From CSP1-5 sp964558395 (GTDB taxonomy: Bacteria > Methylomirabilota > Methylomirabilia > Methylomirabilales > CSP1-5), in contig CAZLDS010000021.1 in NCBI GenBank assembly GCA_964558395.1, forward strand, positions 1-46,559: a stretch of DNA of 46,559 nt. Reading direction: 5' to 3'. Positions 23,689 to 32,716 of the stretch are shown here, piece after piece. The notes beneath the pieces are model-generated. The model was not told the DNA's origin, made no database searches, and worked only from the letters and a program-made list of their open reading frames with translations. Positions within the stretch are counted from its first letter, which is position 1. Each line of letters opens with the position of its first letter. The translations under genes and the position numbers were made by a program.

Positions 23689-26202
23689 ATGGGGTATACG
23701 GCCGTCATGCAGCAGTACCTCGCCGTGAAGAACTCCCTGCCAAAGGATTGTCTCCTTTTGTTTCGACTCGGGGACTTTTATGAGCTCTTCTTTGATGATG
23801 CCGTCACCAGCTCGGCGTTGTTGGACCTGGTGTTGACGTCCCGAGAGGGGGGGCAGGGGAGGGTGCCTATGAGTGGTATCCCGTACCATGCAGCCCACGG
23901 CTACCTGCAGCGCCTCATCCGGGCTGGGAAGAAGGTGGCCATTTGTGAGCAGGTCGAGGATCCCAAAAAGGTCAAAGGCCTGGTGCGCAGAGAGGTGACA
24001 CACATCCTCACGCCCTCGACGTTTGTCGAGGATGAGTCGACGAATGGCAAAGACTCCCGTTACTTGGTCGCTGTCGCTCGCCTGCCCAAGATGTGGGGGC
24101 TGGCATGTCTGGAGCCCAGCACGGGCGAGTTCGCCGTTTCCGAGTACGGTCGCACCGAGGAGGTGTTTGCGGAGCTTGAGCGTTTGAATCCCACCGAGCT
24201 CCTCATTCCCCAGGGTGTTCACGACGAGGGGAGTTTACAGCCCGTCGTGAAGGCGCGACGGACAATTTCACTGACCACCTACGAGGATTGGCGGTGTGAG
24301 GTGGGCGACAATCGAGCGCGCGTGCTGTCCTCCTATAAGCTCGGGTCCCTGAAAGGTCTGGGGCTCGGTGCGCACACGGCAGGCATCGCTGCCGTCGGTA
24401 TGATCCTCCAGTACCTGAAGGAGCACCGTCCGGGGTCCGAAACACATCTCCGCCTGCCTAGACCCCATATGCCTCAGGAGTTCCTCCTCATGGACCAAGC
24501 ATCGGAGCGCAGCCTCGAACTCCACGCGACAGGCTGGGCAGAGAAGGACGACCTGACCTTGCTTGGCGTTCTCGATGAAACCATGACGCCGATGGGCGGG
24601 CGCCTGCTCCGGCAATGGCTCAAGCGACCGCTCATCTCCCCCGCGGCCATCGGCAGACGGCTGGACGCGGTGGCCACGTGGGTTGCTTCCCCTGCAGGAC
24701 TGAATACGGTTCGGCAACTCCTTCAACCCGTTCGAGACCTCGAGCGCCTGCTGAGCCGCGTCACCTACGGTGTCGCCACGCCACGGGACATGGTCGCGTT
24801 GCGCTACTCTCTTGACCAAGGACCGCTCTTGAAGGGGCATCTCCAGGAATATACCGACTCCCTCATCCGTGAGGAGGAGACTCGCATTCACGATCTGCCA
24901 GCCCTCCGTCAGCTGCTTGCCTCAGCCTTGATGGAGAATCCGCCGGCCCACGTGCGCGACGGGGGGGTTATCCGCGAGGGATTTCACGCGGAGCTGGACG
25001 AGCTCCGGGCCGTTTCCCGAAATGCCAAACAGCTGATCGCGAGTTTGCAAGCCCAAGAAATCGCTCGGACCGGAATCAAGTCCCTCAAAGTGGGCTACAA
25101 CAAGGTGTTCGGCTATTTTATCGAGGTGTCGACTGCCAACCTGCACCTTGTGCCGGCGGATTACATCCGGAAGCAAACCCTCACAAATGCTGAGCGGTTT
25201 ATTACGCCTCAGCTGAAGGAATACGAGACCAAGATTCTCAATGCCGATGAGCAGGCGCGGGTGCTGGAAGAGACGCTCTTCGAGGAGCTCTGTCAACACG
25301 TCGTCCAAGAACTCCAGTCCATTCGCGACACGGCAGAATCCGTCGCCAACGTGGACGTGCTTAGCACCCTCGCCCTGGTGGCGATCCGGGAGAAATACAC
25401 CCGGCCGGAGGTCGATGACGGGATGATCATTCACGTTCGGAACGGGCGCCATCCGGTGGTGGAGCGGGTCTTGGGCATGGGGAAGTTTGTTGAAAACGAT
25501 TGTCTTCTCGACCGCGACCGGCACCAGTTCATAATCATTACCGGCCCCAACATGGCGGGGAAATCCTGTTACCTACGGCAGACCGCCCTCATCGTAATCC
25601 TCGCACAGATCGGATCGTTCGTGCCGGCGACCAGCGCTCGCATCGGAGTCGCGGATCGCCTGTTCACCCGCATTGGTGCCTCGGACAACCTCGCACGTGG
25701 CGAAAGCACATTTATGGTGGAGATGCTCGAGGTGGCTAACATCCTCCACAATGCCACCCCCCGCAGCCTGGTCCTGTTGGATGAAATTGGCCGGGGCACC
25801 TCCACGCTTGATGGGGTGAGCATCGCCCGCGCAGTGGCTGAATATCTCTCCGACCACGAGAGGCCTCGGCCGCGGACGATGTTCGCGACCCATTATCACG
25901 AGCTCACGGATCTCGGGGAGCGGATCCCCGGCATCGAGAATCTCACCATCGCGGTCCGCGAGCGGAAAGGGGAGGTGGTCTTTCTCCACAAGATTATCCC
26001 CGGGGCGACGGACAAGAGCTACGGGATTCACGTGGCGAGGCTTGCGGGCCTCCCACGCGCGGTCGTTCAACGTGCAGCGGAGATTCTCGACACCCTCGAG
26101 GTGTCGCAGAAGGGACATGCACCCGGCGCTCGCTCCTTTATCCGCCATGCGGTTCCCGCCCGATCCGGGAGCGGACAGTTGACATTCTTTTCCTCTTCAT
26201 GA
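23689..26202 (+). CDS. mutS: DNA mismatch repair protein MutS
   Basis: ATG at 23689 follows AAAAGGAGGGG and gives 837 residues, close to the usual size. The mismatch-reading Phe-x-Glu is in GDFYELF (Phe30, Glu32). The connector, lever and clamp domains follow. The ATPase has Walker A GPNMAGKS (619-626), Walker B LLDEIGRGTST (Asp698, Glu699) and ATHYHEL. The C-terminus is short after ILDTLEVSQ, ending in a hydrophobic GQLTFFSSS tail. It recognises base mismatches as a dimer and recruits MutL, encoded 12 bases downstream. An upstream extension to 23638 is not supported by a ribosome site. Confidence 0.97.
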   Translation: MGYTAVMQQYLAVKNSLPKDCLLLFRLGDFYELFFDDAVTSSALLDLVLTSREGGQGRVPMSGIPYHAAHGYLQRLIRAGKKVAICEQVEDPKKVKGLVRREVTHILTPSTFVEDESTNGKDSRYLVAVARLPKMWGLACLEPSTGEFAVSEYGRTEEVFAELERLNPTELLIPQGVHDEGSLQPVVKARRTISLTTYEDWRCEVGDNRARVLSSYKLGSLKGLGLGAHTAGIAAVGMILQYLKEHRPGSETHLRLPRPHMPQEFLLMDQASERSLELHATGWAEKDDLTLLGVLDETMTPMGGRLLRQWLKRPLISPAAIGRRLDAVATWVASPAGLNTVRQLLQPVRDLERLLSRVTYGVATPRDMVALRYSLDQGPLLKGHLQEYTDSLIREEETRIHDLPALRQLLASALMENPPAHVRDGGVIREGFHAELDELRAVSRNAKQLIASLQAQEIARTGIKSLKVGYNKVFGYFIEVSTANLHLVPADYIRKQTLTNAERFITPQLKEYETKILNADEQARVLEETLFEELCQHVVQELQSIRDTAESVANVDVLSTLALVAIREKYTRPEVDDGMIIHVRNGRHPVVERVLGMGKFVENDCLLDRDRHQFIIITGPNMAGKSCYLRQTALIVILAQIGSFVPATSARIGVADRLFTRIGASDNLARGESTFMVEMLEVANILHNATPRSLVLLDEIGRGTSTLDGVSIARAVAEYLSDHERPRPRTMFATHYHELTDLGERIPGIENLTIAVRERKGEVVFLHKIIPGATDKSYGIHVARLAGLPRAVVQRAAEILDTLEVSQKGHAPGARSFIRHAVPARSGSGQLTFFSSS

Positions 26203-26214
26203 GGGAGCAGACCG

Positions 26215-27942
26215 ATGGGCATCATTCGAGTCCTCGATGAGGTGGTCGCCAGCCAGATTGCGGCTGGCGAGGTGGTGGAACGCCCGGCGGCCGTGGTGAA
26301 GGAGCTCGTGGAGAATAGCCTGGACGCCGGGGCGGAGACCATCGAGGTGCGGACGCACCAGGGCGGAAAAACGTTCATCCAGGTTGCGGATGACGGCGGC
26401 GGGATGAGTTCCGAGGATGCGGAACTCTGCCTGGAGCGACACGCCACGAGCAAGATCACCCGCGCAGAGGATCTTTTTGCTCTCACGACTCTTGGCTTTC
26501 GGGGGGAAGCGCTCCCCAGCATTGCCGCCGTCTCCCAGTTCACCCTGATCACACGCGAGCACGCGGCGAGCGAAGGCGTAAAGATCACCGTGGAGGGAGG
26601 GAAAAACCGCACCGTTGGCGTGGCGGCCGCCCCCTCCGGAACCACTGTGATGGTGAAGAACTTATTCTTCAACAGCCCTGCCCGGCGGAAGTTTCTGCAT
26701 ACCGATGTCACGGAGTTTGGCCATATTCACGGCACGCTGATTGCGACAGCCCTCGCGCATCCTCGGGTGCGGTTCCGGTTGCTGCACAACGACCAGCTAG
26801 TCTTTGATCTGTTAGCGGCATCCCGCACCCTGGAGCGGATGACTGCGGTGTATCCTGAGGGATTCTGTCGGGGGCTCGTGCCCGTGGAACACACGTCGCC
26901 CCACCTCATGGTCTCCGGATACGTGGGGGTTCCGGCGCTGGCGAAAGCTAACCGGTCGGGCCAGCTCTTCTTTGTCAACTCCCGCCCGATCAAGAATCCT
27001 TCCCTCAGCCTGAGTCTCAGGCAAGTCTACCAGGGCCTTCTACCGCAGGGCCGCTTTCCGGTGGCGGTGCTGTTCCTCGACATGCCCGCGAGCGCCTTGG
27101 ACGTGAATGTACACCCCACGAAACGGGAGGTGCGCTTCCGCCGTGAACGAGATCTGCTTCTCCGGCTCACGGATGTCATCAGCCAGGGCTTGCGGAAGGC
27201 GGATATCTTCAAAGAACTTTCATTGTCCACGACGGGGGGATTCCCGCTTGAAGCTCCTCACTACGCTGGAGGCCCCCTGGTGCGGGAGACTCCGGCGACG
27301 TACTCGAGCGGTTCGGTCACGCCCTCTCGCTCGAGCCAGCCCACGCCTACTTTTATCCCGCCCGCACCGTTCCGACTTCTCGGGCAGTTTCGTGGGACGT
27401 ATCTGGTTGTCGAAGTCGACGGAGGGTTGTGGATCATTGATCAGCATGCCGCACACGAGCGAGTGATGTTTGAAAAGGTGCTCGCCTCCTTTGAGGCTGG
27501 CAGTCCAGAGATACAGCTCTTCCTCACGCCACCTATCCTGGAACTCCAACCTCATGAGCGGCCGATCCTGGAAGAGTATCGCGACGCCCTAGAGGCCATT
27601 GGATTTTCTCTCGCCCCCTTTGGCGGTAATAGCTATCAGGTGCAATCGATGCCCGCCTACTTTCACATGGGAGAAGTCACTCCGCTCCTGCGGGAATTTA
27701 TCGACCGCAAACACGAGGGTGACCTGGGAAGTTTGGTCGAGGACCGTCGGGCGGAGGTCGCCGCGCGCGTGGCCTGTAAGATGAAAAGTGTTAAGGCCGG
27801 GGAGACACTCGCGACGGAGGCGATGGAGGCGTTAGTGCGTTCGCTCCTGGCCTGCGCCTCACCCTTCACCTGCCCGCACGGCCGTCCCACCATGATTCGA
27901 CTCACGGCCACCGAGCTGGACCGGCAGTTTGACCGGCGGTAG
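26215..27942 (+). CDS. mutL: DNA mismatch repair protein MutL with endonuclease motif
   Basis: The 575-residue product has the GHKL ATPase motifs near the N-terminus (VKELVENSLDAGA, VADDGGGMS, RHATSKI, GFRGEALPSIAAVS) and NVHPTKREVRF at the end of the transducer domain. The C-terminal dimerisation domain carries DQHAAHERVMFEKV (Asp409), matching DQHA(x)2E(x)4E. The protein is therefore expected to nick DNA itself, as in organisms lacking MutH. CPHGRPTM near the C-terminus is the usual companion motif. It is co-transcribed with mutS; ribosome site GAGGGAG. Confidence 0.96.
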   Translation: MGIIRVLDEVVASQIAAGEVVERPAAVVKELVENSLDAGAETIEVRTHQGGKTFIQVADDGGGMSSEDAELCLERHATSKITRAEDLFALTTLGFRGEALPSIAAVSQFTLITREHAASEGVKITVEGGKNRTVGVAAAPSGTTVMVKNLFFNSPARRKFLHTDVTEFGHIHGTLIATALAHPRVRFRLLHNDQLVFDLLAASRTLERMTAVYPEGFCRGLVPVEHTSPHLMVSGYVGVPALAKANRSGQLFFVNSRPIKNPSLSLSLRQVYQGLLPQGRFPVAVLFLDMPASALDVNVHPTKREVRFRRERDLLLRLTDVISQGLRKADIFKELSLSTTGGFPLEAPHYAGGPLVRETPATYSSGSVTPSRSSQPTPTFIPPAPFRLLGQFRGTYLVVEVDGGLWIIDQHAAHERVMFEKVLASFEAGSPEIQLFLTPPILELQPHERPILEEYRDALEAIGFSLAPFGGNSYQVQSMPAYFHMGEVTPLLREFIDRKHEGDLGSLVEDRRAEVAARVACKMKSVKAGETLATEAMEALVRSLLACASPFTCPHGRPTMIRLTATELDRQFDRR

Positions 27943-28148
27943 CGCCGGATGCGCTTTGTGACCTCACGTGTGACCGACCAGTCCGCCTCCGCGTTTTTCC
28001 CTGACTGAGAGGCGCCTGCGCAGCGTGTAGGAAAAAAGTGGTATCTTCACTTTCAAGAGATTCTTGCGTTCCAGGCCCTCTCGTGGCATGCTTCGCTATC
28101 CGAAGGAATGGGCGTGAGTTTTTCCAGTCCCCGAAGGAGGTTACGGCA

Positions 28149-29897
28149 ATGAACCAATCCGCTGAGCGTTGGGTCGACGAGCTTGCAAGGATGTGTCGTC
28201 CGTCAGACGTCGTGTGGTGCGACGGGTCCGAGGCCGAGCGCGAGCGCCTCATAGAGGCCGCCATTCGCGTGGGGGACCTCATTCCTTTGAATCAGCAGAA
28301 ATTACCGGATTGTTATCTGCACCGGAGCGATCCGAACGACGTGGCGCGCACCGAGCATCTCACATTTATATGTTCTCGACAGAAGGACGACGCCGGCCCC
28401 ACCAATAATTGGATGGCGCCGGCGGAAGCCTACGACCGCCTCTCCAAGCTCTTTGCCGGCTCTATGGAGGGCCGCACGATGTACGTCGTCCCCTTCCTCA
28501 TGGGCCCCCCCGGCTCCCCGTTCAGCAAGGTTGGCTTCGAAGTCACTGATAGCGTGTATGTGGTCCTCAATATGCGGATGATGACCCGCATGGGAAACGT
28601 GGCCCTCGAGCACCTCGGTACCTCGGATGACTTTACACGCGGGCTGCACGCGAAGGCGGATCTGAGTGTCGATCGGCGCTTTATCTGCCATTTCCCCGAA
28701 GACAACACCATCTGGAGCGTGGGATCGGGCTATGGCGGCAACGCGCTGCTGTCAAAGAAGTGCATGTCCCTGCGCATCGCGAGTGTCGTGGGCCGGCAAG
28801 AAGGTTGGCTCGCCGAGCATATGCTGATTATCGGGGTCGAGACCCCCGACGGAGAAATCACGTACATCTGCGGGGCGTTCCCGAGCGCCTGTGGTAAGAC
28901 CAACCTCGCCATGCTCATCCCCCCAAAGTCCATGAAGGGGTGGCGGGTTCACACGGTGGGAGACGACATCGCCTGGCTGCGCGTCGGTCCCGACGGCCGG
29001 CTGTGGGCCGTCAATCCCGAGGCCGGCTTCTTCGGGGTCGTGCCGGGTACCAGCTCGAAAACTAACCCCAACGCCATGCAATCCATGCAGCGAAATACGA
29101 TTTTTACTAACGTGGCGCTGAAGCCGGACGGCACCGTGTGGTGGGAGGGGCACGACGACCCCCCGCCCGAGAACGCCCTCGATTGGCGGGGCCGGCCGTG
29201 GACACCGGCGAGCAAGGAGCCGGCGGCGCACCCGAACAGCCGGTTCACGGCGCCCGCGAGCGAGTGCCCGTCCATCTCGCCCGAGTGGAAAAACCCGAAG
29301 GGCGTCCCGATCAGTGCCATCCTCTTTGGCTCGCGGCGCCAGAAACTCGTGCCACTCGTCTTTCAGTCCTTCAACTGGCAGCATGGCACCTATTTGGGTG
29401 CCACGTTAGCCTCCGAAACGACCGCCGCCACCACCGGCGCCGTGGGCGTCGTGCGCCGGGACCCCATGGCCATGCTCCCCTTCTGTGGCTACAACATGGC
29501 CGACTACTGGGGGCACTGGCTCTCGATGGAGAAGCGGGTATCCCATCTCCCCAAGGTGTTCCGCGTCAACTGGTTCCGCACGGACGAGCGGGGCAAATTC
29601 ATGTGGCCGGGATTCGGCGAAAATCTCCGGGTCCTCAAATGGGTAATTGCCCGGTGCAGGGGTGGCGCCGATGCCGAGGAGACACCCATCGGATACGTCC
29701 CCACGCGGACTACCATTAGCGGCAATGGGCTTGCCATTTCCGACGAGGCTCTCAAAGAGCTGCTCAGGATCGACCGCGACGGATGGCGGAACACCGTCCG
29801 CAGTCAGGCCGAGTTCTTTCGGAAATTCGGGGTTCGTCTGCCCACCGGAATCCACGAAGAGAGGGAAGCATTATCTCGCCGCCTCAAGGCGAAGTAA
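28149..29897 (+). CDS. pckG: Phosphoenolpyruvate carboxykinase (GTP)
   Basis: ATG at 28149 follows GAAGGAGG and gives 582 residues. The GTP-type signatures are present: the P-loop with reactive cysteine FPSACGKTNLAM (Cys248), VGDDIAWL, NPEAGFFGVVPGTS and FGSRRQKLVPLV. It converts oxaloacetate and GTP to PEP, GDP and CO2 in gluconeogenesis, or the reverse for anaplerosis. It is cytoplasmic and monomeric in the family. The frame extends upstream to 28038 but without a ribosome site. A GTATCT near 28038 could belong to its promoter. No neighbour suggests a dedicated operon. Confidence 0.96.
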   Translation: MNQSAERWVDELARMCRPSDVVWCDGSEAERERLIEAAIRVGDLIPLNQQKLPDCYLHRSDPNDVARTEHLTFICSRQKDDAGPTNNWMAPAEAYDRLSKLFAGSMEGRTMYVVPFLMGPPGSPFSKVGFEVTDSVYVVLNMRMMTRMGNVALEHLGTSDDFTRGLHAKADLSVDRRFICHFPEDNTIWSVGSGYGGNALLSKKCMSLRIASVVGRQEGWLAEHMLIIGVETPDGEITYICGAFPSACGKTNLAMLIPPKSMKGWRVHTVGDDIAWLRVGPDGRLWAVNPEAGFFGVVPGTSSKTNPNAMQSMQRNTIFTNVALKPDGTVWWEGHDDPPPENALDWRGRPWTPASKEPAAHPNSRFTAPASECPSISPEWKNPKGVPISAILFGSRRQKLVPLVFQSFNWQHGTYLGATLASETTAATTGAVGVVRRDPMAMLPFCGYNMADYWGHWLSMEKRVSHLPKVFRVNWFRTDERGKFMWPGFGENLRVLKWVIARCRGGADAEETPIGYVPTRTTISGNGLAISDEALKELLRIDRDGWRNTVRSQAEFFRKFGVRLPTGIHEEREALSRRLKAK

Positions 29898-30066
29898 GGC
29901 CGAACCCGTACGCGTGATCTCGAAGGTCTCCGAAAGAGACACAAGAATAGGACCGGGGTCAGGGATGTCTTAGCAGCGGTCCGGGACGCGCCACTACCTT
30001 TGGCAGGGGGACGGTCCGGGGCCGAACGGTTGCCTGTTTCTCAAAGCATCAAGGGAGGGAAGAGCG

Positions 30067-30300
30067 ATGGCGATGGCGATCATTTTAATTAATGCGGATC
30101 CGGGCAAAGACCGAAAGGTCGCACAGGCACTCAAAAAGATCAAGGGGATGAGTGGGATTTGTCTGGTCAGCGGTCTGTATGACGTCGTGGCGACCATCAG
30201 GGGGAGTCATGCCGAGGAGGTCCTAGCTACCGTCTATGACAAGGTTCGGGGACTGGCAGGCATCCGCAGCAGCCACACCATGTTCTGCCTCGAAGCGTAG
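30067..30300 (+). CDS. Stand-alone Lrp/AsnC ligand-binding (RAM) domain protein
   Basis: ATG at 30067 follows GGGAGGGAAGAG and gives 77 residues. The whole protein is one alpha/beta RAM domain (AIILINADPGKDRKVAQALK, then LVSGLYDVVATIRG and GIRSSHTMFCLEA) without the DNA-binding helix-turn-helix of Lrp. Such single-domain proteins form decamers or pair with full Lrp proteins and sense amino acids. No DNA-binding partner is nearby, so its role here is unknown. Confidence 0.85.
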   Translation: MAMAIILINADPGKDRKVAQALKKIKGMSGICLVSGLYDVVATIRGSHAEEVLATVYDKVRGLAGIRSSHTMFCLEA

Positions 30301-30472
30301 GCGAGTACCTGTTCCCATATCTCGCAGGGGGCTCCTGTGGTGACAGCCCGACATTTCTCGGTAAAGGACGGCAATGTCGTGCTGCTGTTCGGCGTGCCAC
30401 GAAAGGGGCGTTTCTGGTTCGCTCGACCGCCACGCGCTCTCGGGTGAGCGGGGGCTAGAAGCCCGAGGGAGA

Positions 30473-31126
30473 TTACCGTAAAGAGCCGGTCAGCTTCGAC
30501 AGGGTAGCCTTCGCTTGGTCGGTGAGTAACAGCCAGCGAAGGTTGTGTCTGTATGCTCCATCCTTTGGTTTTGGACCCGATTCGACCACTTGTGCGTGTC
30601 TTCGGAAGGTGTCTTTTCCAATCCTCAAGAAGACGGGCGAGCTGGCTCGGGGAGGGAAAATGTTCGGGGAACAAGATCTGCGCGCCTCCGTGGCTCACGT
30701 CTTTCATCGTCCCGGTTACCTTCTCGCCCACCGGTTTGAAGTGCGACGAATCCAGGGTGCTGAGGGGGGATAGGCTTCGACAGGGAGTGTGACCGAAATG
30801 CGGGGCTCGCGGCGCTTATATGGCCGAGGGGGCTGCGGGTCTGCCTCCTGTAACGCGACTGGTTCGCCTGCCTCCTGCATGGTCTCGCTGACCCGAATGG
30901 CGGTGCGCATCAACCCATCCTTCAGGGGTTTGCACGAGGACGCGGCACAGATTCGAGAGGCCTTCAAGAGGAACAACGATCGTTTGGTCCCGCACAGATG
31001 CCCGACCCTGGCGCGCGGGGCGGCTGGAAATCCGCACTTCGACATACAGATCCCGCGGATCTCCTGGAGCGAGACGTGGATCTCTTCAGACTCATTCTCG
31101 CCGATCCGGCCTAGGACCTGTTCCAC
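30473..31126 (-). pseudogene. PC4-PilZ protein, copy 3, multiply frameshifted
   Basis: Minus-strand GTG at 31126 follows AGGAG and opens a PC4-like domain (LGRIGENESEEIHVSLQEI). One base is lost near 31050; the next frame continues YVEVRISSRPARQG and TIVVPLEGLSNLCRVLVQ. The first frame then resumes with the PilZ start (RREPRISVTLPVEAY). Another shift gives GTMKDVSHGGAQILFPEHF, and a last one gives FRRHAQVVESGPKPKDGAYR and RWLLLTDQAKATLSKL up to 30473. The PilZ motifs RREPR and DVSHGG are still readable. At least three frameshifts disable it. Confidence 0.7.
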
Positions 31127-31281
31127 GGGCCGTACTCCTACTCCTGATCAAAGGTACCCTTGTTGAGTTGCGCATCCAAAATCCACGCGCCGAAACTTCG
31201 TTTCTCCTTCACTGTCTCAGACAGCGATGGTAGGAGCGGGAACTGGAGGGAAGCGGTGGTGGAGAATTTCTCCGTTGCCCC

Positions 31282-31452
31282 TTACGCAGTAGCTTGGGTG
31301 TGTGCAAACACCCCTTCAAACTTCAGGATGTGAATGCCTGGGCGCCAGGCGGCGAGTGTCTGAACCGCCTTGGTAAAATCCGGGGCAGCCACTTCCTTGA
31401 GCTCGGCCTCAGATTGTGGGGTGACCTTCACTCGAAAAACGAATATTGGCAT
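31282..31452 (-). CDS. 56-residue protein, intact member of a small paralogue family
   Basis: Minus-strand ATG at 31452 follows GAGGGGAAA and gives a compact protein: MPIFVFRVKVTPQSEAEL, KEVAAPDFTKAVQTLAA, PGIHILKFEGVF. The beta-alpha-beta pattern is regular. A second copy at 21271-21444 has the same length and order but carries a TAG. Both copies have a sigma-54 type site upstream and lie next to PC4-PilZ genes, which suggests a shared function. No known family comes to mind. An upstream extension to 31539 is ruled out by the promoter position. Confidence 0.65.
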   Translation of the reverse strand: MPIFVFRVKVTPQSEAELKEVAAPDFTKAVQTLAAWRPGIHILKFEGVFAHTQATA

Positions 31453-31491
31453 TGAATTTCCCCTCGCGGTTTCAGTTCTTTGTCGAAGGGT

Positions 31492-31505
31492 GCAACGACC
31501 ATGCC
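31492..31505 (-). promoter_or_regulatory. Sigma-54 type promoter
   Basis: Minus strand TTGGCATGGTCGTTGCAC: GG (31505-31504), ten bases, GC (31493-31492). Leader of about 28 bases to the ATG at 31452. Confidence 0.65.
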
Positions 31506-31623
31506 AATAACATAACCATCCGTTAATATTAGCTTGCATGGTGTTGAACCCGGCTGCTATGACGAAAAGTGATCACACGTGTATAGAAACTGCCACTTTT
31601 GTACGCAGCCAATCATCTGGCAG

Positions 31624-31651
31624 TTGACACCATTCCGTAGGGCAGAATACT
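31624..31651 (+). promoter_or_regulatory. Sigma-70 type promoter for the methyltransferase
   Basis: TTGACA at 31624-31629, a 16-base spacer and AATACT at 31646-31651. Its position argues for the start codon at 31714 rather than 31579. Confidence 0.6.
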
Positions 31652-31713
31652 GTAGGTTCCGACACGCGCGGGCCCGGAGCCGGCGAGGGAGTTCACCGCA
31701 GAGGGGACGTCAA

Positions 31714-32709
31714 ATGAGGCGAGTCAACATGCGGAGGGGGACAGCAAAAAACCGGCAGACTCCCCATTCGCTTCGCAATGAAACGCGAGCGGAGTCGTAT
31801 TTGAGGGCGGTCGGTATCGGTGGCTCCCGGGAGCGGGAAGCATTCCGAGGGCCGCTCAGAGAGACGCACGGCCGGATCGCTGACGCGATCGCCGATGCCG
31901 TTGCCGCCCGGGAAGAGGGAGAAGATGTTGACATCTACGTCCTGAAGAATACAACGCTCGCACTCAGCACCGACGTCACCTCGCATTATTGCAGCCGGAT
32001 GTACAAACAATTTCTGATCTGGTTTCTGCGGGCGAGATTCTCCACGCCGAAATCCGTCCTTGATGTTGGTTGCGACAACGGTATTTTGACATGCTTTTAT
32101 GCGACCGTGTATCCGGAAGCAGAAGTGGTAGGTGTCGACAAGTGCGCGCAGGGCATTAGTTGCGCCCGCGAACTTTCTGGTCGGCTCAACCTCGCAAACG
32201 TCCGCTTCGAGGTACGCGATCTCCTGAATCTCGAAGGGGTGTTCCCCGCTCACTCTTTTGACCTCATCGTGTCCACAACCGTTTTCCATGAAGTCCTCGA
32301 AGTTCCCGCGGACGTGCCGGGGAGGTCGATTGACGCAATCACGACCGGGCCGGACGACGTGGACTCCGTGAGAATCGTGGCGGAACTGGCCCGGATGCTT
32401 CGTGGGGAGACGGGGCGGTGGCTCTCGATGGAGCGATGGCGAGACGCATCCACCCTCGCCTGGTGGATTCGCTTGATCAACGAAGCTGGACTCACCATGA
32501 TTGCCGATCAGAGCACGCTCCTGCAGTTTTGTGGCTGGGATGGCGAGCAAGAGATACTGCCCATCCTGATCGCGATGCGACATCGGCATCCGTCTGTTGG
32601 TTCAGGCGAGCATATGCTGGCCCTTCGCATGTACGGCAGCATTACAGAAAACGAAGAAGGGTCCATTGTCTCAGAGGGCTCTCGCCGTAGCCGGGACGAC
32701 GGAGCATAG
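31714..32709 (+). CDS. SAM-dependent class I methyltransferase
   Basis: ATG at 31714 follows AGAGGGG and gives 331 residues. A basic N-terminal region of about 110 residues precedes a Rossmann-type methyltransferase domain. Motif I is VLDVGCDNGILTCFYA, the acidic end of strand 2 is EVVGVDKCAQG, and motif II-like FEVRDLLNL and FDLIVSTTVFHEV follow. The region after this (RMLRGETGRWLSMERWRDAS) and the long C-terminal part do not identify the substrate. The protein is soluble. The next gene starts 8 bases downstream, so the two form an operon. Confidence 0.75.
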   Translation: MRRVNMRRGTAKNRQTPHSLRNETRAESYLRAVGIGGSREREAFRGPLRETHGRIADAIADAVAAREEGEDVDIYVLKNTTLALSTDVTSHYCSRMYKQFLIWFLRARFSTPKSVLDVGCDNGILTCFYATVYPEAEVVGVDKCAQGISCARELSGRLNLANVRFEVRDLLNLEGVFPAHSFDLIVSTTVFHEVLEVPADVPGRSIDAITTGPDDVDSVRIVAELARMLRGETGRWLSMERWRDASTLAWWIRLINEAGLTMIADQSTLLQFCGWDGEQEILPILIAMRHRHPSVGSGEHMLALRMYGSITENEEGSIVSEGSRRSRDDGA

Positions 32710-32716
32710 TCACGTG

